Source of the DNA: Oleispira sp.
Lineage (GTDB): Bacteria > Pseudomonadota > Gammaproteobacteria > Pseudomonadales > Oceanobacteraceae
Assembly: GCA_016765295.1 (NCBI GenBank)
Contig: JAESQF010000042.1
Coordinates: 5,908-49,162 of the forward strand
Direction: 5' to 3'
Length of the DNA: 43,255 nt
The notes beneath the pieces are model-generated. The model was not told where the DNA came from. It searched no databases and saw nothing but the letters and a program-made list of their open reading frames with translations. The number at the start of each line of letters is the position of its first letter. Position 1 is the first letter of the stretch. Positions 1-7,752 of the stretch are shown here, piece after piece. Made by a program: the position numbers and the translations under genes.

Positions 1-1
1 T

Positions 2-232
2 ACTGTTGAAAGAGAGCAGCTTTGGCATGCGTTAACTCCCCAGATGTTTCCGTTAAATTCTTTGCTTAATAATTTACAGTCGGCCTTGGCGGATGGTTTT
101 GAAGTAACCGATGAAGCCTCAGCCATGGAACATGCAGGCGCTAAGCCTAGGTTGGTGAGCGGGCGCAGTGATAATTTAAAAATTACGCGACCTGAAGATC
201 TGAAATTGGCTGAGTTTTATTTGAATCTCTGA
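2..232 (+). CDS. ispD: 2-C-methyl-D-erythritol 4-phosphate cytidylyltransferase, C-terminal part
   Basis: This is the last 76 codons of IspD, the cytosolic CTP-dependent enzyme that makes CDP-methylerythritol in the non-mevalonate isoprenoid pathway. The frame is open from the left edge, so the start lies outside the window. The family-typical segments [18 protein letters not shown] and [12 protein letters not shown] are all visible; the last is the C-terminal signature of the family. ispF, which acts two steps later in the pathway, follows 543 bases downstream. That gap is unusually long, because ispD and ispF are often adjacent or fused, and it is filled with hairpin-rich sequence. Recognition is firm; only the missing N-terminus cannot be judged. 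Confidence 0.93.
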   Translation, partial: TVEREQLWHALTPQMFPLNSLLNNLQSALADGFEVTDEASAMEHAGAKPRLVSGRSDNLKITRPEDLKLAEFYLNL

Positions 233-775
233 AAAATGAGAGGCAAAAGATACAGTTTTGGTTCCTTAATCGCACTGCGCTTGCTATCGCTATTAGGTGT
301 GTCCTTTTACGGCACGCCGTGACATCCATCCATGGAGGCTCGAAGATCCCATCCCAGGGATCTAACGGCCTCAAACGACACCCCTAATACCGATACGCGC
401 AGTGCTAAAAGTAATTAAAATTTATAGAGTAAACTCATTTTTAGAATAGAAAAAGTAAGCCGTAAAATCTATTTTTTTGATAGTGCATAGTCTGAGTATA
501 GTTCGTGTCGAAGTGTGGGGGGGCTTGGTTTTTGAGAGTTAAATTTAAAACAGAGCTAACAAAATTAAGTTAAGGTCTGAGTGCTGTGAGCACTAGAAGT
601 TAATTTTGAAGGGCATGCGATCACATGGAAGTGATCGTTGAGCATACATGGACGTACTTGCTGCGACCCGCACAAAGTTCAATTTCTAGTGTGAGCGTTA
701 GCACGACTTAATGTAAACGGTGTTATATGAAGTGTCGATTTAAGACGTTGTGAGAATTATTAGAAGGTTAAATGA
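233..775. other. Hairpin-rich ispD-ispF intergenic region without a gene
   Basis: No credible coding region was found in this 543-base gap. It holds several hairpins: ACGGC/GCCGT at 309-320, AGATCCC/GGGATCT at 344-363, and a large imperfect palindrome at 581-704 that is listed separately. The stretch at 309-380 has the look of a dispersed extragenic repeat, but a second copy was not found in this window. The ispF ribosome binding site (AGAAGG at 762-767) closes the region. Confidence 0.5.
581..704. repeat. Large imperfect palindrome, MITE-like or extragenic repeat
   Basis: The left arm starts GTGCTGTGAGCACTAGAA at 581. The right arm ends TTCTAGTGTGAGCGTTAGCAC at 704 when read in pieces. The arms pair over GTGCT/AGCAC and CACTAGAA/TTCTAGTG, with a less perfect A+T-rich stretch inside. 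A separate perfect hairpin, CGATCAC/GTGATCG with a six-base loop, sits at 618-637. Long imperfect terminal inverted repeats enclosing about 120 bases without a gene fit a MITE or a structured extragenic element. No second copy was seen in the window, so mobility is inference. Confidence 0.45.
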
Positions 776-1249
776 ATGCGTATTGGTCATGGTTTTGATG
801 TACATAAATTTGGTGAAGGCGATTTCATAACTCTGGGTGGTGTGAAGATTCCTTATAGCCAGGGTTTGATCGCTCACTCAGATGGTGATGTGGCTTTGCA
901 CGCATTATGCGATGCGTTATTAGGCGCTTGTGCATTAGGCGACATCGGCAAGCATTTTCCTGATACGGATGATGAGTTTGCCGGTGCGGACAGTCGCGGT
1001 TTATTACGACATGTGATGGGTTTAGTAAAAGAGCAAGGTTATCAAATTGGCAATGTCGATATCACCATCATTGCTCAAGCGCCTAAAATGGCACCGCATA
1101 TTGAAACCATGCGTGAGCGTATTGCAGAAGACCTGAACTGCGCGTTAAACCAAGTGAACGTAAAAGCAACGACGACAGAAAAGCTCGGCTTCGAAGGCCG
1201 TAAAGAAGGTATATCTGTACATTCAGTTGCTTTGCTAGTTAACCGCTAA
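776..1249 (+). CDS. ispF: 2-C-methyl-D-erythritol 2,4-cyclodiphosphate synthase
   Basis: IspF cyclises CDP-methylerythritol 2-phosphate to methylerythritol cyclodiphosphate, releasing CMP, in the cytosolic MEP isoprenoid pathway. At 157 residues it has the normal family length. The zinc ligands are visible as D8 and H10 in GHGFDVH and H42 in [12 protein letters not shown]. The C-terminal [17 protein letters not shown] segment is the conserved nucleotide-binding and trimer-interface stretch. The start ATG at 776 has AGAAGG eight bases upstream and gives the canonical [11 protein letters not shown]-terminus. truD follows after 39 bases, probably in the same transcript. Confidence 0.97.
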   Translation: MRIGHGFDVHKFGEGDFITLGGVKIPYSQGLIAHSDGDVALHALCDALLGACALGDIGKHFPDTDDEFAGADSRGLLRHVMGLVKEQGYQIGNVDITIIAQAPKMAPHIETMRERIAEDLNCALNQVNVKATTTEKLGFEGRKEGISVHSVALLVNR

Positions 1250-1288
1250 TCAACATTAATTAAGTAATACGAAAGATAGAGAAATATA

Positions 1289-2401
1289 ATGTGGAATTTT
1301 GATTGGCCAAAAGCCTATCCTGAAACATCAGCTCATGGCACTTTAAAACTTAACCCAGAAGATTTTCAAGTTGATGAAATCCCACTGATGTCACCCAAAG
1401 GTGAAGGCGAGCACATCTACCTTCATATTAAAAAACGTGAAGTAAATACCCATTGGGTTAGCCGTTTATTAGCAGAGAAATTTGGCGTTAAAGAGCACGA
1501 CGTTAGCTACGCTGGGCAAAAAGATCGATACGCAGTGACTACTCAATGGTTCAGTATCTATGCGCCAAAAGTTGAATTGATATTAGAGTCGCGCCCTTTC
1601 CCTGACGAAGATATCGAAATATTAGTTCAAACCCGTCATAGCAAAAAGCTACGCCGTGGTGATCTTGTTGGTAACCGCTTTGATATTGTATTACGAGATA
1701 TTAAACCTTCGGCAGACCCTGATGATGTGAAAGCTAGTGATGGGACTGATTTAAAACAAACCATCGAAGACAACCTGCAAAAAATTAAACTAAACGGCGT
1801 GCCGAATTATTTTGGCCTGCAGCGCTTTGGTCGTGGTGGTGGCAATATGGACCAGGCATTAGCCATGTTAACTGGCCAGCGCCGTGAAAAAAATCGCCAG
1901 AAGAAAAGCATGTATTTGTCTGCTGCCCGTTCTTACATTTTTAACCAAGTTTTAGCCGCACGTATTGAACAAGGCCTTTGGGGTCAATCAATGGTTGGGG
2001 ATATTGATACCTCCGCCAATGAAACTCAAGATGCTGGCAAAGCGACCGCACCTATGTGGGGGCGTGGACGCTTGAATTCACAAACTGAAACATTAGCCCT
2101 TGAACAGATTATCGCTGAACCTTTGCAAGACTTATGCAACGGCATGGAGCACGCAGGGTTAAACCAAGAGCGTCGAGAAATAGTATCGGTTATCGAAAAT
2201 ATGCAATGGCAGTGGTTGCAAGAAGAGGATGGTTCTTCCAGCTTGAAAGTTAGCTTTGCCTTGGCTTCTGGGCATTATGCAACGTCTGTATTGCAAGAAT
2301 TTATGCAAGTAACAGAACCTGATCGCTATGAAGATAAGCCCTTTGTTTACAATGCCAGCGAGTCTATCGCTGAAAAGAACAATAAAGAAGAGAGCAAGTA
2401 A
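1289..2401 (+). CDS. truD: tRNA pseudouridine(13) synthase TruD
   Basis: TruD isomerises uridine 13 of tRNA-Glu to pseudouridine. The catalytic aspartate is D79 within YAGQKDRYAVTTQWFS, which corresponds to E. coli D80. The N-terminal FQVDEIP and the NYFGLQRFGR motif (about residues 168-177) are also family signatures. The length of 370 residues is normal, including the TruD-specific insertion domain between the two halves of the catalytic fold. The last base of its TAA stop is the first base of the surE start (TAATG), so the two genes are translationally coupled. The order ispF-truD-surE-pcm is the same as in Pseudomonas. Confidence 0.96.
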   Translation: MWNFDWPKAYPETSAHGTLKLNPEDFQVDEIPLMSPKGEGEHIYLHIKKREVNTHWVSRLLAEKFGVKEHDVSYAGQKDRYAVTTQWFSIYAPKVELILESRPFPDEDIEILVQTRHSKKLRRGDLVGNRFDIVLRDIKPSADPDDVKASDGTDLKQTIEDNLQKIKLNGVPNYFGLQRFGRGGGNMDQALAMLTGQRREKNRQKKSMYLSAARSYIFNQVLAARIEQGLWGQSMVGDIDTSANETQDAGKATAPMWGRGRLNSQTETLALEQIIAEPLQDLCNGMEHAGLNQERREIVSVIENMQWQWLQEEDGSSSLKVSFALASGHYATSVLQEFMQVTEPDRYEDKPFVYNASESIAEKNNKEESK

Positions 2402-3150
2402 TGGCTTTTCTTTTATCAAATGATGATGGAGCACACGCTCCAGGATTAGCGGAACTGGAACGATCGTTAAAAGAAGCGGGTTACGATTGCCATGTGATCG
2501 CACCCGATAGAGATCGCAGTGGGGTGTCTAATTCTCTGACCTTAGATCGCCCTTTACACCCTCTGCATCTCGATAACGGCTTTATTTCCATTAACGGTAC
2601 ACCAACGGATTGTGTACACCTTGGTTTAAATGCGCTCTATCGTGATGAGAAATTTAAAATCGAGCGGGTGATTGCCGGTATTAATTCAGGCGCCAATCTC
2701 GGTGATGATGTTATTTACTCAGGTACCGTTGCCGCCGCAATGGAAGGCCGCTTTTTAAATAAGGCCGCAGTTGCCATTTCTTTGGTGGGCAAAAAGCATT
2801 TTACGACGGCTGCTCAAGTATTAATTGATCTACTTCCTAAAATAGAAACGTTGTCTTTACCTGAGCGCACGATTATTAATATCAACGTGCCGGATGTTCC
2901 TTATGAGCAGCTAAAAGGCATAGAGATTACCCGCTTAGGTCATAGAGCTCGTTCTGATAATCCGGTATTAACCACCAATCCTCGGGGAAAGGAGTGTTAT
3001 TGGATCTCTGCTGCAGGTGAAGGTGCTGATGCTGGTGAAGGCACCGACTTTTACGCCATCGAGCAAGGAAAAGTGAGTATCACACCAATTCAGGCCGATA
3101 TGACCCATGGAAATGCTTTAGAATGCTTAACCCAGTTGGCAAGTAACTGA
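2401..3150 (+). CDS. surE: 5'/3'-nucleotidase SurE
   Basis: SurE is a metal-dependent survival-protein phosphatase that dephosphorylates nucleoside monophosphates and is linked to stationary-phase survival. The metal-binding N-terminus FLLSNDDG carries the two aspartates D8 and D9. NSLTLDRPL, INGTPTDCV and AGINSGANLGDDVIYSGTV match the conserved active-site loops. The length of 249 residues is typical. It starts inside the truD stop codon and is followed by pcm after 83 bases. The surE-pcm-nlpD-rpoS cluster is a conserved stationary-phase locus in gammaproteobacteria. Confidence 0.96.
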   Translation: MAFLLSNDDGAHAPGLAELERSLKEAGYDCHVIAPDRDRSGVSNSLTLDRPLHPLHLDNGFISINGTPTDCVHLGLNALYRDEKFKIERVIAGINSGANLGDDVIYSGTVAAAMEGRFLNKAAVAISLVGKKHFTTAAQVLIDLLPKIETLSLPERTIININVPDVPYEQLKGIEITRLGHRARSDNPVLTTNPRGKECYWISAAGEGADAGEGTDFYAIEQGKVSITPIQADMTHGNALECLTQLASN

Positions 3151-3233
3151 TAGTTGCACTAATAATAAGCAATTAGACTTCTTTTAATGATAGAAGGCTT
3201 TAACTAGCAGCTTTAACTAGAAAGGATCCTCAG

Positions 3234-3899
3234 GTGGACGAGCAACAACTAGCCGGAATTGGGATGACCTCCCAGAGAACTCGCAATCGCTTAGTTCAGC
3301 GATTAAGGGAAAGCGGCATTGAAAATCAGCAAGTATTGGATGTGATTGCTTCGACCCCACGCCATATATTTATTGATGAAGCTTTAGCTCATCGCGCCTA
3401 TGAAGATACCGCGCTACCGATTGGTAATGGACAAACCATTAGCCAGCCTTATATCGTGGCAAAAATGACTGAGCTGCTATTGGCAGGAGGTCCGCTGAAG
3501 AATGTATTAGAAATCGGTACGGGGTCGGGCTATCAAACGGCGATTTTAGCACCGTTAGTGAAGAAACTTTATAGTGTAGAGCGTATTGAACCCTTGCTGA
3601 TAAAAGCACGGGTACGTATTCGCCAGTTAAAATTGAAAAATATCAGCTTTAAATTATCAGATGGGCATTGGGGTTGGAGCCAATCCGGTCCTTATGACGG
3701 AATAATTGCAGCGGCTGCACCGGAAAATATTCCTCAAGGTTTGTTAGATCAAATGGCTGAGGGCGGGCGCATGGTATTACCTGTAGGCGGCGAGAAACAA
3801 TCTTTAGTGTTAGTAACTCGTACCGGTAATAATTGGCAGCATAAAATTTTAGAAGATGTAAAGTTTGTACCATTTTTAGCAGGTATTAAAAAATCTTAG
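3234..3899 (+). CDS. pcm: Protein-L-isoaspartate O-methyltransferase
   Basis: Pcm methylates isoaspartyl residues with S-adenosylmethionine and so starts the repair of aged proteins. The SAM-binding motif [10 protein letters not shown] lies at residues 91-100, preceded by the active-site segment [17 protein letters not shown]. The GTG start at 3234 is supported by AAGGA at 3222-3226. An alternative is the ATG at 3264, which gives [10 protein letters not shown], a common Pcm N-terminus. The length is 221 residues from GTG or 211 from ATG, both normal. A good intrinsic terminator follows directly, so the ispF-truD-surE-pcm unit probably ends here. Confidence 0.95.
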   Translation: MDEQQLAGIGMTSQRTRNRLVQRLRESGIENQQVLDVIASTPRHIFIDEALAHRAYEDTALPIGNGQTISQPYIVAKMTELLLAGGPLKNVLEIGTGSGYQTAILAPLVKKLYSVERIEPLLIKARVRIRQLKLKNISFKLSDGHWGWSQSGPYDGIIAAAAPENIPQGLLDQMAEGGRMVLPVGGEKQSLVLVTRTGNNWQHKILEDVKFVPFLAGIKKS

Positions 3900-3932
3900 T
3901 TACGTGTGCGCCACGGCGTTTGTAACAATCTG

Positions 3933-3962
3933 AAAAAGCCTGCGATTGCAGGTTTTTTTTTA
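3933..3962 (+). terminator. Rho-independent terminator after pcm
   Basis: A CCTGC/GCAGG stem (3939-3943 with 3948-3952) closes a GATT loop. An A-run precedes it and nine T residues follow. It lies 34 bases after the pcm stop and separates the pcm transcript from the DUF368 gene. Confidence 0.85.
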
Positions 3963-4020
3963 GCACAATAACTCAATTATTAATAACTCAGATAGTAATG
4001 AGCTAATAAAAAATTAAGGA

Positions 4021-4941
4021 ATGAATGTGAAACATTTATGGTTGTATTTAAAAGGCATTGCTATGGGCTGTGCTGATGTGGTTCCGGGTGTATCTGGGGG
4101 GACCATTGCTTTTATAACCGGTATTTATACGGAGTTATTGGACTCGATAAAATCGGTTAACCTACAAGCGCTTATCGTATTGTTTAAGCAGGGCCCAAAA
4201 GCCGCGTGGCAAGCAATCAACGGTACTTTTTTAGTTACGCTACTGGCGGGCATATTGACCGCAATTTTAACGCTGGCAAGGCTCATTCATTATTTACTCG
4301 ACCAGCATGCTGTTCTACTTTGGTCGTTTTTCTTTGGTTTAATCCTCGCATCAAGTCTGCATATGGCGAAACAGATTAAACAATGGCAGCCGACAACGCT
4401 GTTTGCGCTATTAATAGGGGCTGTATTTGCGGCTTATATTAGTATCGCCAGTCCAACCAGTATTGAACCTAGCTACCTTAATATTTTCATTGCTGGCAGT
4501 ATTGCGATTTGTGCAATGATTTTACCGGGTATTTCCGGCAGCTTTATTTTGTTATTGATGGGCTTGTATGCCCCGGTATTGGAGGCTGTGAAAGGCTTGC
4601 AGTTGGATATTATGCTTATATTTGCTCTCGGTGCGGGCATTGGTTTAATGCTGTTTTCACGCCTGTTAAGTTGGTTATTGCATCGTTATCAGGACTTAAT
4701 GTTCAGTCTATTAACCGGCTTTATGCTTGGAGCCCTATTAAAAGTATGGCCATGGAAAGAAACTATTAGCTATCGTTTAAATAGCAAAGGCCTAGAAGTT
4801 CCTTTTGAGCAGTTAAATCGATTACCGGAATGGTTGAGTAGTGATCAGGTAATTGCTGCTTTAGTACTAGGATTTATTGGTTTTCTCTGTGTAATATTGC
4901 TTGAGAAAGTGTCAGTTAATGAAAGTAGTGAAAAAGTTTAA
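4021..4941 (+). CDS. DUF368 family membrane protein, likely undecaprenyl phosphate translocase (PopT-like)
   Basis: This 306-residue polytopic inner-membrane protein carries the DUF368 signature near its start, GIAMGCADVVPGVSGGTIAFITGIY, here read as two pieces around GVSGGT. A second PGISGSF repeat follows near residues 168-174, so the protein shows the two inverted-repeat re-entrant motifs of the family. DUF368 proteins have been shown to recycle the C55 lipid carrier undecaprenyl phosphate across the membrane; that role is taken from the family. AAGGA at 4016-4020 abuts the ATG at 4021 with no spacing, so the in-frame GTG at 4027 (six-base spacing) may be the real start. It lies between pcm and nlpD, both envelope and maintenance genes. 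Confidence 0.85.
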   Translation: MNVKHLWLYLKGIAMGCADVVPGVSGGTIAFITGIYTELLDSIKSVNLQALIVLFKQGPKAAWQAINGTFLVTLLAGILTAILTLARLIHYLLDQHAVLLWSFFFGLILASSLHMAKQIKQWQPTTLFALLIGAVFAAYISIASPTSIEPSYLNIFIAGSIAICAMILPGISGSFILLLMGLYAPVLEAVKGLQLDIMLIFALGAGIGLMLFSRLLSWLLHRYQDLMFSLLTGFMLGALLKVWPWKETISYRLNSKGLEVPFEQLNRLPEWLSSDQVIAALVLGFIGFLCVILLEKVSVNESSEKV

Positions 4942-5116
4942 CGTGTAAGCGGCAAAGGTTTTCCTGTTTCAAGGGTAAACTTAGGAAATAATAGGTAACA
5001 ATTAAAATTAAAGTGTTTTTTAAATGTCATTGATAGACTTATTTGGAATAAAAAACTATTTTCTTATTGTTATAAGTTTATAAATCACAGGCTATTGTAA
5101 AAGGCGTAAAGCTGTC

Positions 5117-5920
5117 ATGTTCGAGTGTCAAAAAAATAACGATAGAAACAGGCTCTTATCCAGTGTACTTGTGACTTTATTCATCTTGCTTGCAGCAGGT
5201 ATGACAGGTTGTATTAGTAGTCGAGAATTTATATCAACTGAAGCTAAGTTCAGTAAAAGTAAAAAATCGACGACTTTCCATACAGTAGAAAAAGGTGAAA
5301 CCTTGTTCTCTATTGCTTGGACTTATGGCTGGGATTATCACAAGTTAGCTAGCGCTAACTCCATCCCAAGACCCTATACCATCTATGCAGGCCAAAAAAT
5401 TGACATCTCAAATCGAATAGCCGCTAAGTCCCCGACGAAAGTGGCAAGCGTCGGAAAAACGTCAAAAACACCCGTCAAGAAAGCAAAGCCTGCTATAAGG
5501 GCCAAAAAGCCTAGTCAGACTACGCCAACGAAAGCGATATTAGAGAGTAAAGATGGTTGGAATTGGCCTGCAAAAGGTAAGGTTATTGAGCGCTTTTCGA
5601 CCAAGAAACCGCAAAACAAGGGTATTGATATCACCGGAAAAAAGGGGGAATCTGTAAGTGCAGCTGCGGCAGGGACGGTCGTTTATGCAGGGAAAGGCCT
5701 TCGTGGCTATGGCAACTTAGTGATCATAAAGCACGATGCCAAATTCCTTAGTGCATACGCCCATACAAGCCGCATTTTGGTCCGCGAGAAAGAAAAAATT
5801 AAAGCGGGGCAGATAATTGCCGAAATAGGATCTACTGGAACGAATAAAGTGAAACTTCACTTTGAGATTCGTCGGAATGGCAGACCAGTAGACCCCCTCC
5901 AGTTTTTACCCAGGCGGTAA
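5117..5920 (+). CDS. nlpD: Murein hydrolase activator lipoprotein NlpD
   Basis: NlpD is an outer-membrane lipoprotein that activates the amidase AmiC for daughter-cell separation. The signal peptide ends in a lipobox at C32 (AGMTGC). A LysM peptidoglycan-binding domain spans about residues 54-97 (HTVEKGETLFSIAWTYGW). A Lys/Thr-rich linker follows, then a LytM/M23 domain from about residue 147 to the end. The M23 metal ligands are lost: N replaces the first His in NKGIDI and the HxH motif is reduced to KLHFE. The domain is therefore degenerate, as in known NlpD and EnvC activators. The length is 267 residues. rpoS follows after 90 bases; in relatives a main rpoS promoter lies within nlpD. Confidence 0.93.
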   Translation: MFECQKNNDRNRLLSSVLVTLFILLAAGMTGCISSREFISTEAKFSKSKKSTTFHTVEKGETLFSIAWTYGWDYHKLASANSIPRPYTIYAGQKIDISNRIAAKSPTKVASVGKTSKTPVKKAKPAIRAKKPSQTTPTKAILESKDGWNWPAKGKVIERFSTKKPQNKGIDITGKKGESVSAAAAGTVVYAGKGLRGYGNLVIIKHDAKFLSAYAHTSRILVREKEKIKAGQIIAEIGSTGTNKVKLHFEIRRNGRPVDPLQFLPRR

Positions 5921-6010
5921 CTTGGAGGAGGTTAATGTTTAATCAATCGTTCTGGTATGAAACCTGAATTATAACAGGGACAACTAGAACGAAAAAAGGC
6001 GGGACGACAG

Positions 6011-6994
6011 ATGGCAGCTCAACAGGAAATTAGTGCAGAAGTTTTCGATGACGTGGCAATCGAAGCACCAGTGAAAGCAAAAAAAGCCAAAGCTCCTGTA
6101 GAACGAACGAGCAAGGCCCCACAAGCGCGATTTATCGCTGAGCCGAGTTCCACCAAAGCCTTAGATGCGACACAGCTTTATTTAAACGAAATTGGTTTTT
6201 CGCCATTATTATCCCCAGAAGAAGAAGTTCACTTTGCTCGCCTTGCCCGTAAAGGAGATGAGAAAGGCCGTAAGCGCATGATCGAAAGTAACCTGCGCTT
6301 AGTAGTGAAAATTTCCCGTCGTTATGTGAATCGTGGTTTATCTCTATTAGATTTGATTGAAGAAGGTAACTTAGGCCTGATTCGAGCAGTAGAAAAATTT
6401 GATCCAGAGCGCGGCTTCCGCTTCTCAACTTATGCAACGTGGTGGATTCGTCAAACCATCGAACGTGCGATTATGAATCAGACTCGCACCATACGTTTGC
6501 CGATTCATGTCGTGAAAGAATTAAACGTGTATTTACGTGCGGCCCGTGAGCTGGCGCAAAAACTAGATCATGAACCTTCAGCGGAAGATATTGCAGCGCT
6601 ATTAGATCGCCCTGTGGCGGATGTTAAACGCATGCTAGCGTTAAATGAACGTGTAACCTCTGTTGATACTCCTCTTGGTCCAAACTCAGACAAATCTCTA
6701 TTAGATACCGTTGCCGATGATCGCAGCGCCGATCCTTGTACAACCCTGCAGAATAATGACATTACCGGTAGTCTTTCCGATTGGCTTGATGAGCTAACTG
6801 AGAAGCAGCGTGAAGTCGTTTCCCGTCGTTTTGGCCTTCGAGGTTATGAGACTAGTACTTTAGAAGAAGTCGGTCGTGAAATCGGTTTAACTCGAGAGCG
6901 TGTTCGTCAGATTCAAGTAGAAGCATTGAAGCGCTTGCGCGAAATTATGGAAAGCCAAGGTTTAAATTCGAGCACTATCTTTGGTGATGCTTAA
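6011..6994 (+). CDS. rpoS: RNA polymerase sigma factor RpoS
   Basis: RpoS is the stationary-phase and general stress sigma factor. The protein has 327 residues, the usual length. Region 1.2/2 is visible as [21 protein letters not shown]. The core-binding and -10 recognition segment includes [18 protein letters not shown] and [15 protein letters not shown] (about 140-154). The region 4.2 helix-turn-helix is [18 protein letters not shown] near the C-terminus. The length of the region 1.1 tail and the DRSADP segment point to RpoS rather than RpoD or RpoH, as does its place after nlpD. An rsmZ-like RNA gene follows, as in Pseudomonas. The N-terminal tail is unusually Lys/Ala-rich. Confidence 0.97.
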   Translation: MAAQQEISAEVFDDVAIEAPVKAKKAKAPVERTSKAPQARFIAEPSSTKALDATQLYLNEIGFSPLLSPEEEVHFARLARKGDEKGRKRMIESNLRLVVKISRRYVNRGLSLLDLIEEGNLGLIRAVEKFDPERGFRFSTYATWWIRQTIERAIMNQTRTIRLPIHVVKELNVYLRAARELAQKLDHEPSAEDIAALLDRPVADVKRMLALNERVTSVDTPLGPNSDKSLLDTVADDRSADPCTTLQNNDITGSLSDWLDELTEKQREVVSRRFGLRGYETSTLEEVGREIGLTRERVRQIQVEALKRLREIMESQGLNSSTIFGDA

Positions 6995-7086
6995 TTTATT
7001 AACGGCTTACCGCAGATGTTTAAAAAACGCTCGTTTAACTTTTTGATCTTGCTTGCTGAATAATGAATCACGACTAATATGAATTT

Positions 7087-7208
7087 ACAGGTTAACAGGG
7101 AGTTGACCGCCAGGATGGCAAAAAAGGAAGGAACTGGACAGGATGTCTATGTAGGATGAAAGGGATGCTAGGGTGCTAAAAGGGCTACAGTGAAGTAGCC
7201 CTTTTTTT
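7087..7208 (+). ncRNA. rsmZ: RsmZ/CsrB-type small RNA sequestering RsmA/CsrA
   Basis: A roughly 120-nt unit between rpoS and fdxA is packed with GGA triplets: AGGATGG, AAGGAAGGAACTGGAC, AGGATG, TAGGATG and GGGATG. These are the binding sites of the RsmA/CsrA translational regulator. It ends in a clear intrinsic terminator at 7182-7208. A candidate promoter is TTGCTG at 7053-7058 and TAATAT at 7075-7080 with 16-bp spacing, so the 5' end is estimated. rsmZ occupies exactly this place in Pseudomonas. No clean GacA-type upstream palindrome was found. Position, size, GGA density and terminator agree, but folding and expression are not shown. Confidence 0.82.
7182..7208 (+). terminator. Rho-independent terminator of the rsmZ-like RNA
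   Basis: A perfect GGGCTAC/GTAGCCC stem (7182-7188 with 7195-7201) encloses a six-base AGTGAA loop and is followed by seven T residues. A-runs on the other side allow it to work for the convergent fdxA transcript as well. Confidence 0.9.
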
Positions 7209-7271
7209 ATGCGTCTAATTCTTTAAAGAATAAAAATTAGGGAGCTAAAAGTAAAACAGCTACTTTTCTAG

Positions 7272-7601
7272 CTATTTTTCTAAGTACTGCAACTTATCCG
7301 GTACGCCATCCCATTCTTCTGCATCAGCGGGAGCGTCTTTCATTTCAGTGATGTTGTTATCGCGCCACTTCTCAGATAGCTCAACGTTCAATTCGATAAA
7401 CTGCTGCTGATCAGCAGGCACTTCATCTTCAGAGAAAATCGCTTGTGCTGGGCACTCTGGCTCACATAACGCGCAATCAATACATTCATCTGGGTCAATT
7501 ACTAAAAAGTTAGGGCCTTCGTAGAAACAATCTACAGGGCATACTTCGACACAGTCAGTGTGTTTACACTTAATACAATTATCACCTACTACAAATGTCA
7601 T
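7272..7601 (-). CDS. fdxA: 7Fe-8S ferredoxin FdxA
   Basis: This is a 109-residue cytosolic electron carrier of the seven-iron FdxA type. Two cysteine clusters are visible: [16 protein letters not shown] near the N-terminus and [13 protein letters not shown] around residues 39-50. Together they supply ligands for one 3Fe-4S and one 4Fe-4S centre. The long acidic C-terminal extension is typical of FdxA. It lies downstream of mutS on the same strand, separated by about 150 bases, and is convergent with rpoS-rsmZ. Its redox partner cannot be told from the sequence. Confidence 0.95.
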   Translation of the reverse strand: MTFVVGDNCIKCKHTDCVEVCPVDCFYEGPNFLVIDPDECIDCALCEPECPAQAIFSEDEVPADQQQFIELNVELSEKWRDNNITEMKDAPADAEEWDGVPDKLQYLEK

Positions 7602-7752
7602 TGCAGTCTATCTCCTCATCTCATTGGGTCTATGCCCATCACGGTGGCGACATTCTAGTGATGCCGCTCACATACCGCAAGGCTATAAATTGAATAAACT
7701 TATATCATAGGTAAATAACAATATGCAACTAATTGCATATCAAGCTACTTTT

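Noticed and set aside
5117..5920. NlpD as an active M23 endopeptidase
   Set aside because: The metal-binding His residues are replaced, as in activator-type LytM proteins.
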